Origin: Rhabditophanes sp. KR3021
Taxonomy: Eukaryota > Nematoda > Chromadorea > Rhabditida > Alloionematidae
DNA: 64,000 nucleotides
Reading direction: 5' to 3'
Assembly (NCBI GenBank): GCA_963281155.1
Contig: CAUJLY010000006.1
Span: 5,084,001 to 5,148,000, forward strand
The stretch's first letter is position 1. Each line of letters begins with the position of its first letter. The position numbers and the translations under genes are program-made. Shown piece after piece: positions 39,553 to 51,973 of the stretch. Below the pieces are notes generated by a model. That model saw only the letters and a list, made by a program, of their open reading frames with translations, searched no databases and was not told where the DNA came from.

Positions 39553-40872
39553 TGATAAAAAGTTTATTATTAGTGAACCAAATCCACAACGTACACTAAT
39601 TTAAACTTTTTCTAAATAATAATAAATTTGCAAAAACTTTATTACTAAGTGTTATATGAAAGTTAAAAAAGCATAAAAACAATTATTTCTGTTCATCGTA
39701 TTACATCAAATCATATTAAAGGTAATGTAAACAAATTAAATGATAATAATATTACATTTCACACCTTCGCAACAGCAAAATTTGTTAGCTTGGGCTAAGG
39801 AAAAGGTATGTAGGAGAAGTGTTAAATTTGTTCAAAAATAAGGTTTATTTCTTTGTTTTGACAGTATACATATATTAACTAGACAACTTCTCCGAAATGT
39901 AACCTCAAAGGAGTGAGTGAAAATGAAATGCCATCATTTAAAAGTATTACCACCATATGAATTATTTGAAAAGTATTATTCTGTCATATTTGAGTACACT
40001 TATTGTCAATATTATAAATTTATACAATAATTTTCAACATATTCATAAAATATAATTTTTTGATGTGTGCTAACATATATACTCATATCTAATAAGTCAA
40101 AATTTAACAAAGTTGAGGAAGAGGTTAAAAGTGGAAACAAATAATCCTACACCGTGAGTTTAGGTTTGGATAATACAAATGTAAAGCTAAAAGACGTGGT
40201 GTCATGTCGCTAACAGAACCTCTAAGCCAAATATTTATTCGGTAGAGTGAAATAATGTTTGGGATATAATTGAAAAGTTTATGGTTTTCGCTAAATGGAA
40301 ATTACAAATGTTTGATTGAAGGTTGGTCCTGTTTGAGTTTAAAAATATTAAGATTAAAAAGTTCATATTTTGGATTAACAAGAAGGTCTGTCACAAATAT
40401 ATGTATGATGATTAATTATTTAAAGTATGGAAGTACTTTTCAGTTTGGCAATCTTGGAAAAGTATTTATTACACCATTTCTTTATCGTTTAAACAAAATA
40501 TGGTGTCATTGGACGTGACTTGTCAACCGTACCAAAACTTGTACTCCTCGATTTCATCAACAATGTTTGTGACGTAGTAATGGTATAAGTACAAAAATTA
40601 ATATTCAACCATTTTTTATCTTCAAAAATTTATTAAAAAGTACACAAGGCTAAAATATAGGGATAAAATATTAATATAATATATTTGTTTCAATATGCGT
40701 AATAATAGGAAAGTTTGATCGGATAATATAAAAAATTTGATTCAATATTTAATAACCAGGTATTTTGATACCACAATAAGTACAATTTCTTTAGCATTTG
40801 CGTTTATAACGTAAACAAATCTGAGATCTTGAAAAATCATATGTTAAAATAGCTTCTCTTCTTTTAAATTAC
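39553..40872. other. Intergenic, no supported gene
   Basis: About 1.3 kb. A stretch at 40130-40600 is slightly GC-richer with broken open frames in two phases, which might be an old transposon remnant, but no family could be named. Confidence 0.45.
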
Positions 40873-42784
40873 TTAAGCACTGACTGTTTCCGCTGGCGTA
40901 TGTCGCACATTTATATTAATATTATTAGGTGATTTCTCAATGACTGACCATCTATTATTTGTTGTATCTTGAAATGGTTGAAAATTGTTGTTTTGCGAAG
41001 TTATTGTGAAAATGTTGTTTGCAATATTGCTATTATTATTTAGATTATCGTTGTTCGCCACATCTATTGCTTGGTCTCTGGAAACGTTATTACCGTTTGC
41101 TGGGTGCATTTCATAATTATTTTGTGGAAAATTTGCATCGCCAATTTGTGTTGTTTTCACGTGATATGGAAAATGTTTGCTCGCGGAAGATGGCATAGTT
41201 AAAATCAAAAATCCTGTATGTCCATATGCTGTAACAAGGCAATCAACTAGCAACACAACTTCTTCGCGTACCCAATTATCTAGCAAAAAATTTGAAGCCA
41301 AAAGCGCAATAAGGCCAGCCCAAAACCTAAAAAACAATATTTATTATTGCTAAATAAATTAAATAATACAACCATGATTGACGTCATGGTAAAGTTCTAG
41401 GAAAACAGTTAAAGTTAAAAGGAGAACATTAATTAACTGAGGCATATATAGGTTGCAATACTTACCAAAAAGTTGACAATCCGATGAGTGAGAAATAAAA
41501 ATTTGTTTTACTAGGATATTTCTTAATTGTTATAATGCAACATCTAATAAACCACACCCATGCTAGAATTCGTACACTCATCAACATGTAACCAATATAA
41601 GATTCATAACTGTGAACTACAAGAGCTGGATTGAAATTTTCCATAGACCATAAAAGCATTCCTAAATATAATAATGCATATGTACAAACAACAAAAATAA
41701 CTCGTCGATTGCCTAAATTAGAAAGCTTTCCCCTAGTTACAGTCAGTCCTTTTCCAATGATTAACAAAAGAGCAAGTAAAATAACTGAGGAAAATCCACG
41801 AATAATACGGCCAATCAATTTGAGGTGAGCTGGTGTAATTCCTAGATTTGAATATTTAACATAATATGAGGTAAGAGTCATAATGCCGAAAATTTCGAAA
41901 ATAATGGCATTAACGAAATATTTGTATGTTGTATGATACAACTTTCGAGACTTTAAAATTATAGCAACAATAACAGATGCAATAAGTATGGTAGTTTCAA
42001 AAGTAAGAGATCCCAAGAGAATCAACAGACAATAATATTCATCGAAAGAAACGTGATAATGCCAGCTTTTAGGATCATTGTCATTCAATAGCAATAAACT
42101 ATATTCAACATAAATTCCTTCGCTTGCATTACAATTAGCAATGGCAAAATACCACCATCTTGGCCTTGCACTTCTAAAATAATAACGAATATTTTTTCAA
42201 CAATTGATAATAAGTTTATTCAAATTCATTTATCATCATAAATTTCTAAAAGCTAATTAGAACTATTTTTTGATGTTATAATAAATATTCAATTGAATAT
42301 CATCCAATTTTGTTCGTTAGATATGAAATATGTAACCTACATAAAAGATTTGTTACCACTGCAATGAATCCAAGTCAGATTATATTCTTTTTGAACTTTT
42401 ATACAATTAACCGAAACTTGTGGGTATTCTGGATTGGTTGTCAATTCAATCGCTTGATTATTCTTGACGTCGGCAATTTTTATTTTTTGTTCACAAGTTA
42501 AGTTCTTCTTGTAAACTGTCATCCACTGGTCTGGAGCGTCATAGTAAAGATACATGGTTTGGATTCCATAATGTTCCGGGTATTCAAACCGAAAAGAAAC
42601 TTGGCTATCCTCGGAGACAAAGCAAAACTTTTCAAGAAAAGCAAAGTTCTACAAAATTAAAATATTAATAAACGACATACTTGAAAAGCTTACCGTGTTT
42701 GATGTCAAAATACCTTCAGAAATCTTAGCATCAAAAATATCAAAAAAACAAAAAGAGAATAAACGTAACTGCTTTATAAAACAT
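40873..42784 (-). CDS. TMEM145/GPR180-like seven-transmembrane protein
   Basis: Exons: 42784-42694, 42648-42341, 42173-41466, 41326-40873, about 520 aa. The lumenal half has LEKFCF, SFRFEYPE, MYLYYD and ARPRWWYFAIANCN, typical of TMEM145/GPR180. The C-terminal half is the family's seven-TM domain, followed by an Asn-rich cytoplasmic tail of about 110 residues. TMEM145-like proteins are poorly understood GPCR-like membrane proteins. The start is problematic. From the ATG at 42784 the frame reads MFYKAVTFILFLFF and stops after a run of seven T (plus-strand A at 42742-42748). With six T it would continue DIFDAKISEG as a good signal peptide. Alternatively a 49-nt intron, from GTTACG after codon 5 to GCTAAG before ISEG, restores frame but removes the signal peptide. 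I favour the one-base indel, weakly. All other junctions are clean, including a 167-nt intron 2. Confidence 0.85.
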
Positions 42785-44268
42785 TTTCCACAATGGATTA
42801 CTATTTTTTAAATGTACAACTCCTCGAAACAATTAAATTAACGTTAAATATTTTTAAATCTGTATAGCAAACGAAGTTATGAAAAACTTTACAGCGTTAA
42901 TATCGATAATATGGATATAAAACAACCTCTCGTTTATAACTCTAGATAAAGGATTAATCTACGGAAAGTTCTGTTAATTTTTGGTATAAAATTACATATG
43001 GCTTCCGACTTAATGTTGCCAAGGAGATTTCAATGCAGCTTTAAATATCATATATAGAATAGAAGTGGATTTTTGTTAATGAATTATTACAATAAACTGC
43101 CTGTTTTGTTGTTTTACTTCGAAGTCATGAGTATACAAAATGAGTTCTTTCATATACTAGAATTATTTTTTAGATAACATAAAAAGGTAGAAAATGTGAA
43201 GGGATAAAGTTGTCAAGGCATATTTGCTATTCTCTATATTGCTCTTTAATTAAAATATGAGTTATATACAGTGAAGTCTGAGTTTAGTGAACACTAAAGG
43301 GACCGAGATTTTTGTTCACTATAGACAGTTGTTCATTATACTCAGATTAAAAAATGTAAATTAACTCTAAAGCTAACCAAATACCAAAAATATCTTGTTC
43401 CTTGTAAACAGATGTTCATTGTACTCGGTGTTCACTAAGCTCAGATTTCCCTGTACATGAAACTTAATGTTCCCTTTTTCAGAGATGAACTTTATTATTT
43501 AAGTTTATATGTATTAAATGTTTCTAACTCATAATTAAACCTACCAGGTGAATTCTTTTGGGTTGAAATTTTTTAAAAACTTTATAGAGAAAGTGCCTTC
43601 TAATATGAGAAAAATTATTAATTTTAGTCGCACCAGACCAGATAATGACAGCTTTAATGTGAAATATAGAAAAACCTAGTTTTGTTGTGGCTTCTGTTAA
43701 TACCACTTTTTTAACCTTTTTGTTTTAAAGTACAATCAAAAATTTTATTAGGAGTATTTTGTCTATGGTCGGCAGGTTTACCTATAATTATGGTTCATTT
43801 TCTGTTAATTAATAATTCTGTTAATAAAATTAAAATATTTTCAGAAATGTCAGATAATTTTGCACTTTAAATTATTTAAAACTGAATAAATAAAATAATT
43901 GAGTAATCAGTAATTAGGTTTTTATTTCATCTAAAATTTACATAATCAATTTTAAACTATTTGAATAAACAAAGTTTTAGAAGTTATTTTAAGCTCATCA
44001 GAATCAACACAATTTATTTTATTATCTTCATTAATATAATCTTTGAAATAAAGCAAGTATTATTTATTTGAAGTTAACCATATTAAATGAGCAAAAAATA
44101 ATAATATCAAAATACAAAAAGCGATCATTTTTTACATCTATGTCGATAGAATAATGTTGTAATAAGGTTAATAGAAGCATTATATACTGGTACAAGTCAT
44201 TTTCTTAAATAAAATATTCAGTCTTCGGTTGAAATTGTCAGAATATAATAATAAAAACAGTTGCGGTA
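42785..44268. other. Intergenic, contains the MITE
   Basis: Apart from the 185-bp transposon at 43269-43453 nothing is supported. A 60-codon frame on the - strand (43706-43524) shows no family resemblance. Confidence 0.5.
43269..43453. mobile_element. 185-bp MITE with pogo-like terminal inverted repeats
   Basis: The left end (43269-43294) and the reverse complement of the right end (43428-43453) match at 23 of 26 positions. They begin CAGTGAAGTCTGAG and CAGGGAAATCTGAG and both end in TTAGTGAACAC. The element is flanked on both sides by TA (43267-43268 and 43454-43455), the target duplication of Tc1/mariner/pogo elements. Subterminal motifs of the type TGTTCAxTxxxCTCAGAT recur inside at about 43330 and 43413, as expected for transposase binding sites. 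There is no coding capacity, so it would depend on a transposase elsewhere. It sits between the TMEM145-like and glutathione peroxidase genes. Assignment to pogo rather than mariner rests on the CAGTGAA end only. Confidence 0.85.
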
Positions 44269-44987
44269 TTAGTTGTTAGCTTTTTCTTTAAATAAAGTAT
44301 CGAGGAATGTATTCAAAACTTCTCCATGACTCCAAGCAGTTGGATGGAATCTATAGCGAACAATTCCATTTCTGTCTACCAAAAATTTCTCGAAATTCCA
44401 AGTAATATCATTTTGACGGATTGGGTTATACATTAACTCTTCGCGTTTTCCGATTTGATTGATGGTTCCTGGGCAGGTGTCTTTAAGAAATTCATAAAGT
44501 GGATGTTGATTTTCTCCGTTAACATCAATTTTACCATAAATGTGAAGGTTATTGTGTGGTTTAAACCCATTTCCTGGACGAACATAAGTAATTCCATTAA
44601 GAAGTTCGTGATTTTCGGCTGGTTCTTGAAGATAAAATTGGTTACATGGGAAGGCAAGAATTGAAAATCCTTGGCTGTTGAATTTTTCAATTATTGGGTT
44701 GAAATCGGTATATTGTTGAGTATATGCACAGAATGTAGCGACATTAATGATAAGAAGAACTTGTCCTTTATATTGGCTCAAATCAGTATATTCTCCTTGA
44801 AGGGTTTCTACTTGAAAGTCGTAAATACTTTGATTGGTAACACCACATTTCTTCCAACGTGAGGTTTCATCAACAACTTTCGGTCCTGAAAAGTTATAAT
44901 AAATAGATGTTTAATACATTAAAGTATACCTTGTCCATTAATGGAAGCGGCAATAACCAAAATTAGTAAAGTAATCTTAAAAATCAT
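44269..44987 (-). CDS. Secreted glutathione peroxidase, cysteine type
   Basis: Exon 1 (44987-44930) encodes a signal peptide (MIFKITLLILVIAASINGQ). A 44-nt intron leads, in phase 1, to exon 2 (44885-44269), total 224 aa, the usual length for a secreted GPx. The enzyme reduces hydrogen or lipid peroxides with glutathione or thioredoxin. Catalytic residues are visible: NVATFCAYT with Cys where vertebrate GPx has selenocysteine, AFPCNQF with the Gln, and ITWNFEKFLVDRNG with the Trp-Asn pair. The segment before RNG and the long loop (YVRPGNGFKPHNNLHIYGKI) match tetrameric, extracellular GPx3/5/6-type proteins. No SECIS is needed because the codon is TGT. It would act in the pseudocoelom or gut lumen; the promoter has a TATA box and TGATAA sites that hint at intestinal expression, by analogy with Caenorhabditis GATA control. 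Confidence 0.95.
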
Positions 44988-45038
44988 ATTTTTCAAATAA
45001 ACCAGGAAACTGGTGTTGTTGTAATGATAACTTTGCTT

Positions 45039-45047
45039 CCTTTTATA
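45039..45047 (-). promoter_or_regulatory. Candidate TATA box of the glutathione peroxidase gene
   Basis: TATAAAAGG on the - strand, 52 nt before the ATG. A TGATAA (45025-45030) adjoins it and a second lies at 45241-45246; GATA factors bind this core in nematode gut promoters. The assignment is by position and consensus only. Confidence 0.5.
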
Positions 45048-45208
45048 CAAAGTTTGGGTGATATTTAACTTGCAGCTGTTCTTCAATCAACGCTTCCGAC
45101 CCACCCCTTATTACATTAAAGTGTGTGTTTCCTTTTTGCAGAACTGATTTTTAACACTACTTATTTGCTCTGACAGTCTTTTTGACGCTGCTTTTTATTC
45201 CCAGCAAG

Positions 45209-45230
45209 AGTGTATCAATTCCGATACACT
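45209..45230. promoter_or_regulatory. Perfect 8-bp inverted repeat upstream of glutathione peroxidase
   Basis: AGTGTATC, a 6-base spacer (AATTCC), then GATACACT, about 225 nt upstream of the start codon. The symmetric layout could be a dimeric factor site. Confidence 0.35.
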
Positions 45231-48155
45231 AAAGTCTCTTTGATAATAAGTAGTTAAACAAATACATGCAAAAAATCACATGGAGCAGGGAGTTTCAATA
45301 TATATCAATTACCTTTATTTTTTGGAGTAATAATTACGAGAGTATCAAACAACTATGAAACGCCTTCTATTGTACATATGCATTGTTAATACTACAACGA
45401 AATTAAGTTCCACTAAAGAAGAGACATTCTTTTTAGAATGTAAAGAAATGAATCACAAACAATCATATATCATATTTACATCAACCTTTGGATTTGCGCT
45501 AAGAATTGGGGGAAGACTATGTGTTAATCACAATAATAGCAAGGTTCGATCAAAACGTACGCGTTTACATAAATTTGATCAATGATGTTTTTTGTTTGAA
45601 ACAACCAAAATATGCCTCATTTTTTCGATTTATTATCTTCTTCAGCAATTAAATAAAATGTTACAAGTAACTCCAGTTCAAAAATAAATAAAGTCTTTCA
45701 AACATTATTTATGTGGTCCTATATGTATTTTCACTTTACTTATTTATTCAGGAACTTTGTAATTCGTATACATACAAATGAACAAAGTCAAACGTCTATG
45801 AAAAAATATAACAAGTTATTGTGTAACATGCTTTTTATAATATAACCTATTTGTTTCTTCAAGTTTATCTATGATATAATAATTAAAGATTACTTGTCAT
45901 TTTTAGCGCAAAAGCGTGAACATATTTTTTAATGCTCAAGTTATCATATATACAAGTCGGTTTGTATGAAGTAGATAAATGACAACATCTTTTATGGCTT
46001 AAAATTGAACTTTTGATGCATAAAAACTTGTCTTTTTGAAAATGATAACATAACAATGTTGTTAGACTAAATTGAATGATATTAGACGATTAATCATTAT
46101 ATCAATGTTTAAACGTCAACGCCAATAAAAGTCTGATTACCAAAAAACTTTTTAAACAAATTTCAATGAAAATTAATTCTGTCATAAATTTGATTGAACT
46201 AGTTTTACTTTTCAAGCTAACACTCATTCTTGCTCGTTGTTCGAAACATAACAATACTTTAATTAAAGTAAAGTTAAAATTAGAAGAAGTTATGAAAAAC
46301 AATGTATTCTTGTCAATCGAGTTAATGATGACTAATTTTAACTTATTTTGATCAAAATCTACTATTTTTAGTAAATAACACAATCATACATTTTTACATA
46401 ATATTTTGTGTAGTAATTTAACGTTGAAATATTTTTGTAATTTCTTTTAACTCTTATGTTCGGAAGGCTAACTGCAAATAAACAAATATCGGCACATCCA
46501 AATAAATTTTGCAAATTTCTTTGATTTAAGTTAGAAAGCATAGTGATAAAGTTCGTATGTGCTTCTGAGAATTTGCTTAAATATGTTGAACATAACTACC
46601 TGGCTATAATTGAAGTAAATTCATCACTATTATTTAACTTTCTTTTGATGTTTGCTAAAAACTTAAAAATAGTCATACTCATTGTTAGGGTCGGTTAGAG
46701 CTCAATTTATATATCAAAGGTTTTAAATAATTTAAGTGTATATTTTTTGTCTTTACAAACTGAATAGAATATATTTGCATGAGGTTCTCAAAATCAAGTA
46801 ATGAATCAACAAAATTGTATTAATAAAATCAGAGACATGATGTATTTTAAAAAGTCAATAGCTTGATTATGAAAATTTATTCTCAAAGTTGCACGTTTAT
46901 TGAACACTTAATAGGGAAAAATTGAAATAATATGGTTTAAAATGGAGGTTGCAAAAATATAAAACACTTTTTTTGCATATTTTTATATTTAAGGTATTTT
47001 CGTAAATATAATTTAAAATCTTGTTTAAACATAATAATGCATTTATCAAGTGCATTCGAAAAAAGGATCAGTGATTCAACACATTATTTTCAATCAAAGC
47101 TTATTGACAGTATAAATTCGATAAACATATAAATATTACTTTCTTTCGAATATTTTTGACAAATTGTTTACTATTATGAGGTACGATTCATAACAAATTA
47201 CCTTTCATACAAAAGAAAACAAATCAAAGGATTATTATGAATTTTTTTAACATAATCTATGTACACCTTATATTCTAACCAAATAGATATATGCAAATTA
47301 TTTATTTTGTTGAAGAGTCAATAAATAAAGACATACATATTTTTTAAAAATAAATGAAAAAACCGGGAAGCGACAAACCAATGTAAGATCTATTAGCAGA
47401 TGTGTTAAAAAATGTGTAATTTAACCCAATAAAACAGATTAATGACTTTTTGTTGGCAGGGAAAGACCGCTAACAATCAGTTACATTAAGTGAAACACAT
47501 TATCACAACAACTATTAGAATGATAACATCATTGGTAAAGCTTTGAGTATATAAAAGTTAATTTTGAACAATCGTATAAATGTTTTTGATAGCAAAATTT
47601 AACTTTAATCCACGGTGGTAGCGGATATATCATATTAACCAGTATATTCATCACTCTTAAATACAAGATTAAATTTCGTTGTTCTTATCTGCATTTTTAT
47701 TCATTTGATCTAGAAAACGGCAAGCATTTGGCAGAAAAGTTTATTCAATTTAGTTTTTTATCAAGATCTAAGCCCATAAATAACTATTTGATTACTTGTA
47801 AATTCTTCTTGTCCATAAATTATGTTTGATAAATTCAAATTTAAATATATAACAAGAGTGAGAATTTGGTTTTATTTATTCAAATAACACACTTTAAATG
47901 AGTTGTAAAACGAAATTATTACATTTATATTATTACTTGGCAATAACTTTTAAATACCAATTTTAGGATTAAGCTATACTTTGGATTAAAATTTGGACGT
48001 CTGGCGACGTACATGAGTGGAGTCTTAATAATTGTGAAGAATATCTGGTACTTTACAACGGCTACAATTTAATTGTTGTATACTCGTTTATTATTATAGC
48101 CGCATGGGTCTTATAACTGTTATGCAAATTTACAAGATACCCGGTGTTGTTAATA

Positions 48156-51100
48156 ATGTCGGCAAACTTTTGGATCGAGATATTTCATTTAAATCTATTA
48201 TTGTTACTGATCACACAAAATTCTAACACTTTGTCATGGGATCTTTGTAAGGAAACAAAAATTGGAAATGACATTTCCATTCATATGAAATGTACTAACA
48301 AAATCAGTTATGAAATCATTTCAATCCCTCCAGTAAGTACAACATTTTGTTATTTTCACTTATAGTTGCATTTTTTAGTTAATTGATAACAAAAAGTTAT
48401 TGATAGCTTTGTCTATCACAGACACAAACTTGACTGAACTTATACAAGATCAATTTAAAAATCACACAAATTTACAAACGATAGACTTAAAGTCAAATAA
48501 AATTGAAAAAATTAATGCAAATGCCTTTCGAGGTCTTGAGGATGTATTGCATCAATTAGACTTATCAAATAACAATCTTAAAATTATACCGTATTGGACT
48601 CTTATTTATCTTCATAAATTACAATATTTACATCTACGCAATAACCAAATCAGTAAATTGGATCCCCTAGCATTTGAAAAGACTGAATTAAGAAACTTAC
48701 ACTATTTGCATTTAGATGATAATCAGGTTTGTTTAATTTTGAAAAGTTTTCCTGAAACGTTCTTTTCAGATGACTAATATACCTAGCAACTTGTTCACCA
48801 AATTGTCGTTAAATGTACTTACATTATCAAATAACAGACTGATACAAATAGAACCAAATTCAATTCCATCAACAATTTCATATCTAAGTTTAAAAAAGAA
48901 CTTGTTACAATCATTTCCCTACGATGCTTGTTCGGATTTTGAACAATTAGAAATTCTTGACATGGATAATAACAATGTGGAGAGAATTGAAATGAATAAT
49001 AAAGTTAAGATTCATAATCCCTTTAGTTTGATTTTGAGTAATAATAGACTTACAAAATTAGGTGATTATGCCTTTGGATCTTTTCAAAAGTTCAATAGGC
49101 TTGATTTGAGTTATAATCAAATATCGGAAGTTCACAAAGACGTGTTCGCGGGAGTAAATGTTATGAAACACTTGGATTTATCATATAACAATATTATCTC
49201 TTTACCCCCGACATTATTTACGAACCTTGAAAAAAGTGTCAAGTGGTTATCATTAGATTATAATAATCTTCATGTGATACCTGTCTGTGTTAGTAGTTTA
49301 CTTGTCCTTGAGCATCTTAACCTTAACAATAATAAACTCAATAACTTAGGAGAAGCACTAACAAGCAGCTTTAGTTCAACAATCAAGGAATTGTCAATAT
49401 CATCAAATCGGCTCCTTAACTTTTCTTTTCCCATTTTGAGGGGCCTTCAGCAACTCACCAACTTGGACATTTCAAAAAATAGAATCAAACACCTATCTTC
49501 GGAGTCATTTTTGACTTTTGATAATGGAAGCAAACTGATCAAACTCAATTTAGCTTCTAACATGATTGAAAATATAACGGATGAAAAAACTTTTTCACAC
49601 CTACACAATTTAGTTTATTTGGATTTGAGTTACAACAACATACAATTTATTACAGACAATATATTTTCGGGTTTAACAAATATCAAACAAATATTTTTGC
49701 AAGGAAATAAGCTGACAAAGTTTATGTTTCGTACATTAAATAATCTTCGCAACCTAAAGGTACTTATTCTGGATAACAATAGAATAAAAAATTTGGATGG
49801 CTTTTCATTGTATTGCAAGTCATTGGAACATTTAAGTGTAATAGGAAATGAATTAACTGACATTTCGCCGAATTATTTTTACCCAATAGATTTAGCGAAT
49901 TTAAAAGTAATTCAACTGTCAAAGAACAACATCAAAAGAATTATTGGACAAACATTCAGAGAATTACCAAGGGTCCAGTTTATAAATTTAGAATATAATC
50001 AAATTGAAGAAATTAATAGCTTTGCTTTTAATTTTTTGCCTAATTTGGTTGAATTGAATTTAGCTGGAAATCGACTGAAGACTATATCTGAAAATGCTTT
50101 TCATAACTTGGCAAATCTAAAAAGTCTGAATTTGGCATCAAATCAAATTTCGAAAACATTTCAAGACCGAATTTTTAGAAATGTGAACAATTTGGCCTCT
50201 TTGAATTTGTCATATAATTTATTAAAAGAATTTAATGGCAAAGTTATGTCTTATGAGCCGATTGGACTGAAATTAATAGATCTGTCATATAATAGATTAC
50301 AGAGTGTTGATTTATCGCATTTAAAACAATCTTTGGTAACACTAATTTTAGCCGGAAACAGTCTAATCAAACCAAATCGTATCACATTTCAAGATTTTCA
50401 TCGTTTAGAATATTTAGATCTTGATAACAACCAAATAATAGACTTATCAAATGATTTATTTCTTGGATCAAAAAATTTGGTGGAATTAATTTTGTCAAAT
50501 AATATGTTAACACATATTAGAGCTAATACTTTTACTGATCAATCAGTAAAAATACTTGATTTAAGTTATAACAGAATATTCAAAATGGATGAAGATGTGT
50601 TCAAAAGCAATGGGTTAGAAAAACTTGATTTATCTAATAATATTTTATCCGAAGTTCCTATTGCTTGTTTGCGTAATATTAAGGGTTCACTGACGTTATT
50701 GAATTTGAATAACAATAATATAGAAAATATAATTCGCGATCAGTTTAAAGGCTTTGAAAACATTACTCATTTGTACCTGAATAACAACAATATTCACACA
50801 ATCGATGAGGAAGCATTCAAAGGATTAAAGAACCTCCAAGTGCTTGAATTATCGCACAACCCTATTACCTCATGGTCGCCAAATGCATTATCTCGCTTAT
50901 CCTCCCAACTTGCCGAATTAAATTTAGCCAATACAGGTTTATTTTACTTTCCAAAGATCAGTTCAAATGTTAAAGTCAAAAAGTTAAACATCTCAAGTAA
51001 CAATCTCAAAGATTTATCTAGTTTTAATGATAACTTGCTAACGAAACTAGTATCATTAGATGTTTCAGACAACAATTTACAGCATTTGTCAGTTAAATCT

Positions 51101-51973
51101 TTTAGTCAGATGCAATCACTATTACATTTGTATTTAGACGGAAACACATTTGTTGGGTTGCCTGTAAACTTATTTTATCCCTTAAAACAGTTAGAGACTC
51201 TCTCAATATCACGTATGAAGTATCTAAAGACATTACCATCACCAAGAGATTTTCAAAAACTGCAGTTATTAAGTACCTTGTATTTGTATGATTTACCACA
51301 GGTGAACGAATACAATATCAATCAAATACTAGATCACATTGCCCCGTTAAAATACCTAAAAATTGAGATCAAAGAAGATGTTCTCAATCAACAACTGTAT
51401 TCATTAGACACAAGAAAATTAAGATATTTATGCATTTATGGAAAGAGATTAAAGCAAATTAGTACGGGCGCGTTTTCTAAAATCAAAGGATTTAAAGTCA
51501 CAATAGCTGTTGAGAATACTTCTATAGAAACTTTTCCTTCGTCTGTCTTTTCAACTTTATCTTCAATCAGTTATTTACAATTGAGTTTACGAAACAATAA
51601 AATAAAACAGTTTATTCCATTTGCCAACACAAAACCACCAATGATTAACCAATATGGCACAATATTGCAATCACTTGATCTGCAGGGAAATCCATTGGTA
51701 TGTCATTGTGAAGATGAAGCATTGTCATTTTGGATACAATATCTGGAAACGAATGACAATTCAGATGCTCAGTTAGCCATACTAAAAAAAACTAAGTGTA
51801 TCAACATGAAGAAAGATAAAAATATAACATTATTTGATATGTTATCATGCCAAGCCAATAAAAATGGTTACTCATCCAATGCCAACTCCGAATATCCGAA
51901 ATATCATCTCAACCATGTTTTTGTAATTATTCTTATGTTTTATTTTGCCATTTTAAACACTGTATATTATTAA
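48156..51973 (+). CDS. Chaoptin-like giant leucine-rich-repeat cell-surface protein, 1242 aa
   Basis: Three exons: 48156-48332, 48379-48726 and 48770-51973, both introns short (46 and 43 nt) and phase 0. The start ATG opens a signal peptide (IFHLNLLLLLITQ). A short Cys-containing cap (WDLCKE, MKCTN) precedes about 40 tandem LRRs of roughly 24 residues with the LxxLxLxxNxI pattern, running almost without break to a C-terminal LRR cap (NPLVCHCEDEALSFW, then two further Cys). The protein ends in a hydrophobic stretch (VFVIILMFYFAILNTVYY) with no cytoplasmic tail, which suggests a GPI-anchor signal rather than a TM helix. This layout, many LRRs with no Ig or Fn3 domain and a C-terminal hydrophobic tail, is that of insect chaoptin and nematode LRR-only surface proteins that act in adhesion, dendrite or epithelial matrix organisation. 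Orthology to a named gene is not claimed. Confidence 0.9.

Larger units (their letters stand above)
44988..48155. other. 3.2-kb divergent intergenic region
   Basis: It holds the peroxidase promoter elements on the left and, presumably, the LRR gene promoter on the right. Open frames at 45355-45585 and 46166-46351 start with ATG but show no splice, domain or codon-bias support and are not called. Confidence 0.5.

Noticed and set aside
40270..40518. Open frame of 82 codons on the + strand, with flanking frame fragments to 40600
   Set aside because: It starts with TTG, has no splice partner and no recognisable family; at most an unidentifiable transposon remnant.
43524..43706. 60-codon - strand frame beside the MITE, considered as a transposase fragment
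   Set aside because: No catalytic triad or helix-turn-helix pattern; the element next to it is non-coding.
44269..44987. Glutathione peroxidase considered as a selenoprotein
   Set aside because: The catalytic codon is TGT (Cys), and no in-frame TGA occurs before the stop.
45355..45585. ATG-started frame of 76 codons
   Set aside because: No signal peptide with a sensible mature region, no splice or domain evidence, and it overlaps the upstream region of the peroxidase gene.
46102..46383. Overlapping frames on both strands, one with a signal-like N terminus
   Set aside because: Both are low-complexity and mutually overlapping; neither shows codon bias or conserved motifs.
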